Source of the DNA: Cryptomeria japonica
Taxonomy: Eukaryota; Streptophyta; Pinopsida; Cupressales; Cupressaceae
Assembly: GCF_030272615.1 (NCBI RefSeq)
Contig: NC_081414.1
Coordinates: 916,863,509-916,927,508, forward strand
Direction: 5' to 3'
DNA length: 64,000 bases
This document shows, piece by piece, positions 32,238-42,360 of the stretch (its first letter is position 1; each line of letters starts with the position of its first letter). Both the position numbers and the translations under genes were made by a program. Under the pieces are notes generated by a model. The model was not told where the DNA came from. It was given only the letters and a program-made list of their open reading frames with translations, and made no database searches.

Positions 32238-32510
32238 TTACATAGTTTTGCACTTTTTTGTACCCTATTCCTAAGTGCATTTATTGCTCTACCTAGCATG
32301 CATTAATGAGAAAAGCAAATGCGTCAAAGTACGAAGAGGTTTGGTGGTACTTACCGGCTCTCTTGCCTCTGCTGGCCTCTGAAATCGTCGAACACAGTCG
32401 AATCTATGCATGAAAGCCATCGCTGCTGACTGCTGCTTCTCTTTTCTCACTCTGCACTTTGATCTCGTGAAGGTGTAGATGACAATGAGGATGTCTTTTG
32501 CCCGTGGTCT

Positions 32511-32520
32511 ATCTTATAGC
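32511..32520 (-). promoter_or_regulatory. Possible TATA box for T2 antisense gene
   Basis: GCTATAAGAT on the minus strand lies about 90 bp before the ATG at 32420. The location parallels the TATA-like site of the T1 antisense gene. Confidence 0.4.
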
Positions 32521-32750
32521 CTACCCTAGCCTTAGCCTTCATTTCCCGATTCAGTCTTCTTTATCCAGTGACTTTGTCACTTTATTCGGTTAGTCCATTC
32601 TAGCCTTTCTTTCTTATCAAGAGATTGTCTGCAATCTTTTCAGACATTTTCATCCAATCTCTCGAGGGGGCATATCATTCCCATAGTGGGGCAACTTTGT
32701 ATTAGTTCATCTTATCTTCTTTGAAATAACGAGACAAGCCGCATTGTCTC

Positions 32751-32764
32751 AAAGAGGGGCAAAA
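32751..32764 (+). other. Polypurine tract of T2
   Basis: AAAGAGGGGCAAAA directly precedes the 3' LTR. Confidence 0.85.
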
Positions 32765-33531
32765 TGTAGACACCTAAAAATGTCATGTCTAATTAAATAA
32801 ATATTTTATTTATTTAATTACTTTAGCCTAATTCTTCTATTAATTAAATAAATCTTTATTTATTTAATTAATTCATTTATCCTCTTCTAGCCTTATTTCT
32901 CATTTAAATAAATACATTTATTTATTTAAATTATCCTTTTCCTAAATTAAATAAATATTTTATTTATTTAATTATCCCATTTCTTCTATTAATTAAATAA
33001 ATCTTTATTTATTTAATTAATTCATTATCTTTTTCTACACATGACACATGTCATTCATCTATTAATTCCTACACTATCTACTTCTTTCATTATTTTATTA
33101 TTTCTTCTACCTACCCTCTAATCCTAGCCGACCTCCTTTTTTACACCTCTCAATCTTATCCCTCCATTTCTTATTGTGTCTTCTATTTAAGGAGATGCTT
33201 TCTTCATTATCAAACCCTAATGCCCTAATGATCATTTTGGCTACACTACGATCCTACTTGCAACCACATTCCGTTCTTTGTTGAGCTCTTGTGCACATAA
33301 AATCTGAGAGCAAATATATCAAGCAAGATCAATGGAGATAGGAAGAATGGAGATCAAAATCCTATTGGACATGTGATGGTATAATCTTTGTGATTTTGTT
33401 TTATTTACATTGTCTTAGGTAATCTTCATATGTTATGGTGGATCTTTGTTGTTGTTAGGCTAGGGTTTTTGTGGTTGGATTCATTTAGCCTTTAAATCTT
33501 GTTATTATTGTATCCATTTTCACCATGAACA
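32765..33531 (+). repeat. T2 3' LTR (767 bp)
   Basis: Matches 17458-18228 almost completely and carries the same A/T palindromes. Ends CACCATGAACA and is followed by CCAGG. Confidence 0.95.
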
Positions 33532-33536
33532 CCAGG
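33532..33536. repeat. Target site duplication of T2, right copy
   Basis: CCAGG, identical to 17453-17457. Confidence 0.95.
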
Positions 33537-34610
33537 AACCAGAGATGCTCCTGCATTAGACATTTGAGGTTGATGAAAAGTGAGTCCCTCACTTTGAAGG
33601 GGTCAGAGGAAAACCAAGATGGTCTACCTCTACCTAAGAAATCCATGATGAGTCTTCAACTAGTCTATCCTTTCACTTCACAAGATAATATTTGTATTGT
33701 TTTCTTTGGGTGCTACGCTCAATTCTACTATCCAAAATGTCTTCAATCTGGTCAGGAACCTGTTGACGTGTATTTTGTACACCATCATACACAGAATAAA
33801 ATACCAATAGGCATCTTATCCTCTCTTGAGAAAATAGTCTCTAACTGCTGAAGATTCGCGTAAAGGATCAGTTAGGTAGACTCCAAGGTTCTTTGATGTA
33901 GGGTCTCTACGTATGGACAAGCTCTTCGTGGTATGATGTGATTTGCTGGAATCACAAGGGGACTTACATGTGATGATTGAACTTCCGATCTGCTTTGCTG
34001 GACACAGGCTCTGACTAACTTAGATTAAAAAATGGAAAAAGGATAAGGGCGAAGAGAGGATCTAATCCTAATACTAAGAATGTAGGAGCAATGACTTGAT
34101 TTTTAATGAAACTCTAACTAGATCTTGTTTTGACATCAATGGAACATCTACACAAGGCTAGTGCGATCTTCTAGGGAAGCTTTATGATGTTCAAATCATC
34201 ACCGCAGGCATAGATACCATCCAAGTTGATGCATATCAATGAAGAGGCGACAAATTGAAATTGAGCTTAAGCTGAACAATTCCAGTCGACTACACAAGGC
34301 AAGTTTGCAATCAACAAACTGCTAGTAGTATGGATGTACGAATTCCACCATCAATCAATCACATTCCCTCCATTCATTTAATCATCTACCATCTAAGATT
34401 GAAGACTCAACAAGAAACCATGCAAATTGCAAGAAAAATGACATATTTCACCATTACTTCAATGAAAATGGAGTTTGTTTACAATCAATGGCAACAATTT
34501 CTTGCCTTGTCCTCCTATTCTACTCTCTAACTACTAACTACTTTCAACTATTTCTAACTATCTCTCTCTAATTCTCTCTAATTAACCTTTACAAAATGAA
34601 ATGTTTGGGC

Positions 34611-34620
34611 TTATATAGTG
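34611..34620 (-). promoter_or_regulatory. TATA-like box of the long minus-strand LTR
   Basis: CACTATATAA on the minus strand, followed by GCCCAAACATTTC. It sits downstream of the hairpin ladder in the direction of transcription, as a promoter after an upstream U3 control region would. Confidence 0.5.
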
Positions 34621-36053
34621 CCCACAATACAATTTGATGGTTTAGATCAATTCAAGATCAATGGCCAAGATTCAACAATGAAAACCCTAATTAGGGTTTG
34701 TTACAACCATTACATAACATTTAATGCTTGACCAATGATAAAATTGTATTGCTTGGACACATGTCCTCTCTAGAAAAATCGACCAATGGATAGCCGGGGT
34801 AGGTACATCGGAGTTTGTGCCACCTTCCATAAGTTAAGTACATTGAATCTGGACATGCTGAGGTGGACCACACTGACTGGAGGAGCGATGACTAGGATGC
34901 CACCTCATCTGACACTTGTAGCTTGCTAGATATTCAATTTGATGTCGTTGAGAGGCTATCTTTAATTAATTCATCTGGAATTATTTTTCTTCTTCAACGA
35001 GCCCTTGTTCTAACTCCTTGCGTCCTTGATGTGCAGGAAGATGATGTACCTCGCCTTGGAATGCTGGATTGAAAAAGGTCACCCTTGTCTTGGCTTGATC
35101 GTCCCGGCGAAGACCGTCCTTGATCCAGCTTGATTTTCCTTGAAGAGATCTCCATTTGATGCCTACACAACAATTCAAAATTAGTACCATGATTTTGCAA
35201 TACATAACATAAATTAGAGAGCAAATTTTAGGAAACTTAATGATAAGTCCTTTAATTATCATTTCCTAAAAAACGATTGGGCTACTGGAATTCAAAATTC
35301 AAAATTCAAAATTTGAAGGCTATGACGATCAACAATCAAAATCAAAACAATAAATCCATATCGCCATACCTCACTAGAGAGCTAACTCTAGAATGCAAAA
35401 TGAGGAATTTGCCTAGGCAAAAATCAAAATTTGAAGCCTTTGACTTGATCTTGAAGGATAATGAACGTCCTCTTTATTAATTCGCCACCCTTGGAATCTT
35501 TGATGTGTTCTTCAATGTCCTTGGCAAGTTCGCCTAACTTGAAACTTCAAGTTCGCCTCTCCTTTGGATAGTAGTTTCGCACCACCTTTGATTGAATTCG
35601 CTCCTCTTCTTGAATGATAATTTTGCCCTTCCTTTGTATGAAATTCGCTCCTCTTTTGCCTTCTCCAAGTCGCATATGAGAGATGATAAATGATGATGTG
35701 AAAATGAAATAAACACCTTCCTTTATAGGCTCTCACCTTCATATTGACCTTAGGCCGACTTTTTGCAAAATATAGCAATTAAAACGATTTTTAAATAAAT
35801 AATAAAGGCCGACCTTGACAAAATAAACCCAAGCGCTCAACTTGATTTTATTAATTAATAAATAATTAATTAAATGCCTTTGTCATTTAAATTAATAAAT
35901 TCGGTTTTTCTTACAAGGCAAAATAATTAATTAATACCAAACGCAATTTTTAAATGCTTTCAATTAAATATCGATTTTTTTTTTTAGCATTTAAGATAAA
36001 TTCAAAAATATTTGTTTGAGCGCCAAATTTTGAAGATGAATATACGTACCTCA

Positions 36054-37517
36054 TCGCCCTGGTCCCTGACTGAGGGACAGGAGCGATCTACCTTCTTGGT
36101 CTTGATCCTTGCATTTTCGACGTCCAAAATCTTGATCTTTACGTTCAAATCGGCATTTTAGCTGGGTCCTTCAAGTTTGATTGACTTGCATGTGTGAATA
36201 AATGTATCTCATGACCATTATCGCCCTGGTCCCTTGGAGAGGGACAGGAGCGATCTCCATGTCCTGGCTTAAATTCGTAAACATCTAACCTTTGTTCATC
36301 GTTTATTGCCTTCCAAATAGCGTCTTTTACCTTATCCATCCTCGCCTTGCCTTGACTTTGAAGGAGTATGAGTGTTTTTGATGAAATCGCTTTGGTCCTT
36401 GTCCAAAGGACAGGAGCGATATGAGCTTTTTAGCTTGTTTGACAACATTTGGACGTTCCAAACTTTGATATATCATCTTCAAAAGATGCCTTGAACCCCT
36501 AACGACCTTGTGAAGTCTTGTCTTAACGTCATTTTTGCATAAATTGATCAATATACCCAATATCGCTCTGGTCCCTTCCTGAGGGACAGGAGCGAAGTTC
36601 AACATTGTGAGCTTGTTCTTGTTTTCTTCAACTTGCAATTATCTTCAATGCGTGAAATGACGTCCTTTCGACCCTCTTGGTTGCTCGAAACTTGTTTGTC
36701 TTTTGAAATTTATGTCATTATGGAGATATCGCTCTGGTCCCTCCCTGAGGGACAGGAGCGAACTAGGATATTTTAGAGCAAATCTCTCAATGTGGTGATC
36801 CTTGTAACTTTGTGCTTGATGGAGATGCTTCGAAATGTCCTTGCCACCCTCGTTCCTTGTCTTAGAAGGTCTTGAACTTGGAGGAACGGCCTTGAACCAC
36901 TGTATCGCCCTGGTCCCTTGGAGAGGGACAGGAGCGATCCATCCCTTGTGGCCTTCATTCCACTTTGTCAGGTCCCAAATTTATATTCAACGGACTCGTC
37001 ATGCTCTACCCCATTCATCCATGCCTTGATATCGTCTGCAACTTGGCAAGAAAATCAATTATAACAAAAATCGCTCTGGTCCCTTCCTGAGGGATAGGAG
37101 CGAACTAGGCCTTTTGGGACCCTTGCAGACGTTTTAAAATCTTCAATTTGTATTCAATGAGTTCATCTCACACTCTTCCTTGCCTTTGAACGTAAACTTG
37201 TCTTGATTTTTGCCTGGATTTTGCCCAATGAAGGACATCGCTCTGGTCCTTCAGTGAGGGACAGGAGCGAATTTGACCCTGTAGGCAAAAACTTCATCAT
37301 TTCGTTGTTTTTGATCAAGTCTGGATGCTCTATCATGCTCATTTCGTCCTTCACCATGCCTTTGATGTCTTGATTCATCCAAACAAGGTCAGGAATGGCT
37401 CAACTAAGCATTTTCGCTCTGGACCCTTGATGAGGGACACGAGCGATTCGCCTTGGTCCCTTGGAGAGGGACAGGAGCGCTTTTTCGCTCTGGACCCTTA
37501 GAGAAGGACACGAGCGA
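36054..37517 (-). repeat. Ladder of eleven 33-nt imperfect hairpins
   Basis: Copies start at 36054, 36221, 36387, 36563, 36729, 36905, 37071, 37238, 37414, 37448 and 37485; every one is 33 nt. The left arm is TCGCYCTGGTCCCT, the right AGGGACAGGAGCGA, a 14-bp stem with a G-A mismatch, one wobble and a 5-nt loop. The first nine are 166-167 or 176 bp apart; the last three are nearly adjacent. Spacers have diverged far more than the boxes. In the copy at 36387 both arms change together (GTCCTT with AAGGAC), keeping the pair. The array lies in what I read as the U3 of a minus-strand LTR. Confidence 0.92.
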
Positions 37518-37554
37518 AATTTGACTTTTCGCACTCTCTATCAGGATAATTTTT

Positions 37555-37630
37555 ATGGAATATAACATTTAAGTATAAGTGACATTTCCTTCTATGTTTC
37601 TTCTTTCTTATACTTTAAGTTATATTCCAT
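37555..37630. repeat. 25-bp inverted repeat beside the hairpin ladder
   Basis: ATGGAATATAACATTTAAG at 37555 (arm to 37579) and its near-complement ending ATATTCCAT at 37607-37630 surround a 27-nt loop. Only two or three positions fail to pair. It lies 38 bp from the last box of the ladder, upstream in minus-strand transcription. Confidence 0.85.
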
Positions 37631-38036
37631 ATATACTTTCAGGATGTTTGAGAGTGGTTTCAGACCTCCAGGAGTTATATTGCAAAATCTAGTTTTTGGA
37701 GGTTTTTTCAGTTTCCAGACTTAGTCAAATTCAGGATTAGGACATTCCAGACTTAGCCAAATTTCAGGATCAGGACCTCACTCAAGCCGGACTTGCTATC
37801 CTATTGATCCCCTGGGCGACATTCAAAATGCAAAGGCTAGCTAACAAAACCCTAAAAAAACCTAAAGAACAAACCCTAAAAAGCAAAAAACATGGGTCCC
37901 CATTTGCAATGGGGCGATGTGTGAAAACGTCACAACAGAACCCTCTAGGGTATTTGCTTCTATAAGTTTGCTACATTGTCTTCTTTGAATTCTACCTCAT
38001 GATACTAATGTAGGTCTGCAATGTTGAATATAGGTG

Positions 38037-39190
38037 AAATACCCAAAGTAATAGGTAACTCCACTTCATATGCATTTTCAGAACTAAATTTATTCAAGAT
38101 CTTACAAGGTCCAAACTTCTTTATCTTCAACTTATTGTAGGTTCCAACTGGAAAAAATTATTTTCTCGGATATACCATCATTTCATCTCCAATTTCAAAT
38201 TCCTTGTGTCTCCTCTTTTCATTTTCTTTCTCCTTATACTTACTGTTCATGTCCTCCAAATGCTACTTGACTTGAGTATGTACTGTCTTCATATGTTCTG
38301 CAAATTCTTTCACTTCTGCACTCCTTTTATCTTCATTATTGATGTCTATCAGCTCTGATATGCCTCTAGGGTGTATTTCGGTAATAATCTCAATTGGTGT
38401 TCTTATGGTACTCCTGTTCACTGAATTGTTGTAGGCAAACTCTTCTTGTGCAATAATCAAGTCCCAACTTTCAGTTTTCTCTCCAACTAAACATCTCAAC
38501 AAATTTCCCAAACTCCTATTTACTACTTTTGTCTATCCATCAATATGTGGGTGAATAGTAGAACTGAATTTCAAATCTGTCTTCATCTTCTTCCAAAGTG
38601 TTCTCCAAAAATATCCAACAAATTTAGTGTCTCTATCACAAAACTATGCTCTTAGGTAATCCATGTCGTCTCACCACCTCCTTGAAAAATAGGTCATCTA
38701 TATGCATGACATCTATTGTCTTCTTACAGGGTATGAAATGTGCCATTTTTTAGAATATATCTACCATCATAAATATAGAAGCATTTCCTCTTTATGTTCT
38801 AGGTAATCCAAGTATAAAATCCATGCTTATGTTCTCCCAAGGTCTCTTCGAAAGTGTCAAAGGCTTATACAATCCAATATTCTGATTGCTACCTTTTGCA
38901 AGGATAAATTCTACAAATCTACACAAATTTATTGACATCCTTATGAATTCAAGGCCAAAAGTAATTCTCACTAACCAAGGCTATCGTCTTATCAACACGA
39001 AAGTGTCCTACGAAACCTGCACTATGCTTTTCTTTTATCAAATTCTCCGTCATTGAGCTCCTAGGTATTCACAACTGGGTTCCTTTGAACAACATCTCAT
39101 CTTGAATGAAATAATTTAGCCACTTGCTCCTATCCACCATAACTGGTTCTTTACAAGCTTTCTAAGGTTCTGCAAAATCCGGGTCATCTA
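38037..39190 (-). pseudogene. pol: Ty3 integrase fragment (chromovirus-like)
   Basis: Reading down from 39190: RSKWLNYFIQDEMLFKGTQL, the finger KHSAGFVGHFRVDKT with FWP, then SMDFILGLPRT with the first DDE Asp, a region with frame breaks, GQTKVVNRSLGNLLRCLVGE (family has Glu where Lys stands here), WDLIIAQEEFAYNNSVNRST and finally [25 protein letters not shown]. The 82-codon open piece is 38263-38511. This order and wording fit plant chromoviruses rather than the Tat group. Many stops; the catalytic Glu appears lost. Confidence 0.82.
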
Positions 39191-40509
39191 GTGATGTTTT
39201 TAGTGGTTAATATTCGCCAATTGGCTATTTTTTGAAATTTGGGAATCAAAATTTGGCTAATAAGTTCAATTTTTAAGGTGACTCAAATCACCACATTTTT
39301 ACAAATTTTTATTTTAGTGTTATTTAAATCGCCAGACAATTTATTTTTTAATTTTTTTTAACTCAAAGATTTGCCATAATATTTAATGCATGATTGGATT
39401 AGATTCACCAATATTTTAAATTTCTTGTAGAAATCTAAATCAATTTACCGATAATATATCATGATCATTAGTTACTATAGAGTTATATCATTAATCTTTA
39501 GTTGCCACCTTTGATTTAAAATATAATCTAATGACCTTCATTGTATTCCATAAAGTAAATTATACCTACGAGTTGTAATGCTCATGAGGGTTGAAATTGC
39601 TTTTGAATTATTGACCTCAAAGAAAATTAATGGTCTAAAATAAATTTTTGGCCCCATGAGTATTACAAATTGTTGGTACATTTTATCTCACAAAATATAA
39701 AGAGAGCTATTAGCTTATTTTAAATTAATGGTAGATACTAAATGAAGTAGAGTCTACCCCTTAAACTCATTAATAATTTCCACCTTCAGGCGTCTACTTT
39801 TCTATAATTTTTTTTTTTTTAAATGAAAAGATTTGCAATAGTAATTAATGCATACTCTTATCATTTTCCGAGTTTCTCCAATATTTTCTACCAAAAAAAA
39901 TTGATATATAAAAATTCACCAATAAAATTAATATTTTTCTTTAAAAAAGTGAAAGATTCGCGAATAAAAAATTATCATTATTTTTAAAAATTAAATATTC
40001 GCCAAGATTTTATACAACTTTTTGAGAGGGGGTTTGTTAAACTTTTTACTAGGGTCAAACCTAATATAGATTTTTCACCTCCTCAAAACCCAATACTTCC
40101 ACTCTCATCTCTGTCAGAAAATTCCTCATTGAAGTCTAACATGGTCTCTTTTATTAGGCCTATGTTGGCTATTTTTTGGACCTTTTTGTTCTTTTCATTT
40201 AAAAAATTTATTACAATAGGTTATTTACTCTACAAAGTGTTTTTGATATTAAGAATGATTAATATTGTTAATATGTTGTTTTGATTAATTAAAAACAGGT
40301 TTTTGGAAGGAACCTAGAACTTTGATTACATATCAGGAGGAAGATAACACATTAAAGCAACAAGAAATAACAGTGCCTGGACACCCATACAAAGATCAGA
40401 TCCTAGAAAAATAAAAAGGGATCACAAGACAAAGAGAACATCACAAGACAACCTAAGGACAACACAAATACAACACCAAGACAACACAAAGACAAGGACA
40501 ACTAGATGT
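39191..40509. other. AT-rich region, no gene seen
   Basis: Very AT-rich with long T and A runs. Short ATTCGCCAA-like words recur (39208, 40001 and variants), without a fixed period. Near 40429-40505 there is a run of CACAAGACAAC variants that belongs to the 3' end of the neighbouring minus-strand gene. No domain seen. Confidence 0.5.
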
Positions 40510-42141
40510 TTCTTATGAGTTCTTCCGCATGAACCACCATCTAGTTCATATTGACCATAGAGTTCTTCATATCATCGAGCTCTTTTTCCTTGATGCTTTC
40601 CTGCTTCCAGGTGTTGGCCTTTGTTCTTTTTTCATGACCCATGTTCTCTGTCTGGTCCTTCTCATATTCCTTACCTTTAATCTATTCAAATTTATTTATC
40701 AGCACGTTAACATGCTCGACAATGGCCTTAAGGATCTAGAAATTTTTCTTAGCAATCCTCTTCACAGTAACCTCCATCTTATCCACTCTATTGACCAGGT
40801 TGTTCAGGTTAATTTACAAACCTGTATCATCTCTGATTCCTTCCACCTCCTTTACTATCTTTTTCATTTCTAGAATTTTACTAACCATTGCTTCAATAGC
40901 CTCAACCTTGTTAATAGCAAACATTAATTCTTTAACATTCATAGATAGAGGCTTCTCACCCATGGTTGCCCTTTTGATCATATTGAGATCAGTCTTCAAA
41001 TCACCAATCTCTTTCACCATTTTGCTAATGACCTCATAGAAACCATTGATGCTATCATTACCTATGGCACCTTGGCAGACATTTTGATTTCCCATGTTGG
41101 TCTCCTGACCCTCATTCTGCATTCTTTGTGTGTTCAGGTTCTCCCCATGGTCAACATCCAACATTTCATCTTCCTCCTTACTCTTGTTCTTGTCCATTTT
41201 TTCAGCCTCAGAATCCTCATCAAAAGAAATAATAATCTTCCTTTTCACCTTATTTATCCCCTTATTGGTCTTCTTGATCCTTTGGGTTTTCTTACCCATT
41301 CCCTTTCTCTTCTTACTTTCTATGATTTTATCATTAAAAGACTCCTCCTCAGAGTCTGAAAGATCAAAGTCCACATTAGTCCCCTTACTCTTTCTCTTGG
41401 TCTTCCCTTGTTGCTAAAATATTTAGACTCACCCTCAATTTTAGAATAGAGATTGAACCCACTATCCTCACTTTCAGTATCATCATCTCTAATTTGTTTT
41501 CCTTTACTAATGGGTTTCTCAATAATTTTTCCTTTCAACATCTTGTAAACTAAAACCATTAAACCCTGGTGAAGGGCGTGATCTCTTTGAGAATCTTTCT
41601 ACATTTCACGAATAGTATGATCCATAGAGCAAGAAAGATAGTAAGGCAGACTAACCTTATCACTATGGCGAAAGTGGTTGAGAAGCACAAAGTGATGCCT
41701 ATAAGCCCTTGTGAATCTCCCATCCAGAGTAATGTAGCTGATGGTGGCAAACAACACAAATCTCCATGGCCTGCAAATACACTTAGGGGAATAGTAGGGA
41801 TTATCTGCCTTCACCAATTTCCTTTTTTCACCATCCATGACAGAAAACCTTTCCACAACCTTGTCAGACACACTTCGATCTTTGTAAAATTTTATACCTT
41901 CTTTCACCATACCCGTATTTTCCGCAATGACATCCTCATCCACTTGCATCATCTAGGTGCCGATAAGAATCTTACCACTCTTCTAGTTTTTTATGAAATG
42001 CTTAGTGATAGTAGGGTCTTTGCGACAAAGCCTTTCCATAGAAACATTCAAACCTCCTTCTTGATGTATCTCCCATACTTCATTGTTTTTCTTCCAATCT
42101 GAGCAAGAATCCGGTTCAAACCTCTTTTTATTGCCCCCCAT
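40510..42141 (-). pseudogene. Unrecognised decayed gene, probably element-associated
   Basis: Minus-strand frame from ATG 42141 (MGGNKKRFEPDSCSDWKKNN). It holds VWEIHQEGGLNVSMERLC and MQVDEDVIAENTGMVKEGIKF, then a 117-codon open piece (41952-41599) with WRFVLFATISYITLDGRFT. After stops comes a Lys/Glu-rich, acidic region and a 186-codon open piece (41374-40814) with heptad-like helices near its end (FYEVISKMVKEIGDLKTDLN). The layout, globular N-terminus then charged linker then coiled coil, recalls the PMD proteins, but I cannot assign the domain. Several nonsense codons and at least one frame change. No LTR is visible around it. Confidence 0.5.
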
Positions 42142-42228
42142 TTTATCCTTAAATTCCTAATTATTCCTTATCGCAACTCTGTTATTTTCTCTTCGAGCTC
42201 TATGAAAAAACCTAACAATTTTATTGTT

Positions 42229-42360
42229 GTTATGCAAAGCCACCTAGAATCTGTGCCAAATAAATATGTTATGCAAAGCCACCTAGAAAAGGCATTAGAG
42301 GTTATGATTAGCTAAGACACGTTGCTTCATCTGGATCCGGTCTAGTTCAATCAAAGATTT
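42229..42360 (-). repeat. Copy of the LINE 3' end, left of U4
   Basis: A 39-bp unit beginning GTTATGCAAAGCCACCTAG is present at 42229 and again, partly, at 42268. The rest (ATTAGAGGTTATGATTAGCT, then TCATCTGGATCCGG) matches 48476-48646 to the right of U4, with an internal deletion of about 80 bp. It ends exactly at the U4 LTR. Confidence 0.75.

Larger units (their letters stand above)
31626..32354 (-). other. First intron of T2 antisense gene
   Basis: 729 bp on the minus strand between GTAAGT and GACTGCAG, phase 0 like T1 intron 1. It contains a 13-unit array with a 20-bp period (31991-32237) and, nearer its 3' end, five or six copies of a GTTCATCACAAAGTG motif. Predicted from consensus and parallel structure only. 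Confidence 0.7.
29623..32420 (-). pseudogene. T2 antisense gene with plant mobile domain
   Basis: Minus strand: exon 1 32420-32355 (22 codons from ATG, ending at CCG|GTAAGT), intron 31626-32354 (phase 0, ends GACTGCAG), exon 2 from 31625. Exon 2 has TGA, TGA and TAG before the PMD block, which then reads LAERWHSETCTFHLPMGE and TVTLEDVYRILHIPI. A frameshift lies near 31040; the frame resumes with LLQVWAYEHLPITRPI and WRRVIDDIN. After a TAG near 30712 the C-terminal region follows: an Asp/Gly-rich run near 30440, a helical QAVEDTRAGYAYVL segment near 29900 and a Gly/Pro-rich tail. The end at 29623 is a provisional stop. Gene structure mirrors T1, so descent from one captured or shared gene is likely. 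Confidence 0.78.
17458..33531 (+). mobile_element. T2: complete Tat-lineage Ty3/gypsy retrotransposon
   Basis: A 16.1-kb element with LTRs 17458-18228 and 32765-33531, primer site, polypurine tract and a perfect CCAGG duplication. It has a 2.2-kb leader, an open 624-codon gag, a decayed pro-pol with about nine stops and two frameshifts, a 1.65-kb spacer and an antisense PMD gene. The LTRs differ by about eight substitutions and one 4-bp indel, near 99% identity by eye, so the insertion is younger than T1. Coding damage is heavier than such young LTRs predict, and some stops are shared with T3, so it probably moved while already defective. Confidence 0.93.
33537..37934 (-). repeat. Very long LTR of a minus-strand Ty3 element, split by T2
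   Basis: On the minus strand an LTR-like start TGTGACGTTTTCACAC begins at 37934, just after the end of an integrase frame (38037). A hairpin-forming GCCCCATTGCAAATGGGG lies just inside. The region then holds the hairpin ladder and a TATA-like sequence near 34615. At least 4.4 kb belongs to it here; the far end was cut by T2 and may continue at 17457 down to about 17272. The opposite LTR is not in the window, so this is inferred from position and structure. Confidence 0.6.

Noticed and set aside
36054-37517. CRISPR-like look of evenly spaced 33-nt palindromic repeats
   Set aside because: Spacers are 133-143 bp and related to each other, there are no cas genes, and the context is plant LTR retroelement DNA. 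It is a repeat array in an LTR.
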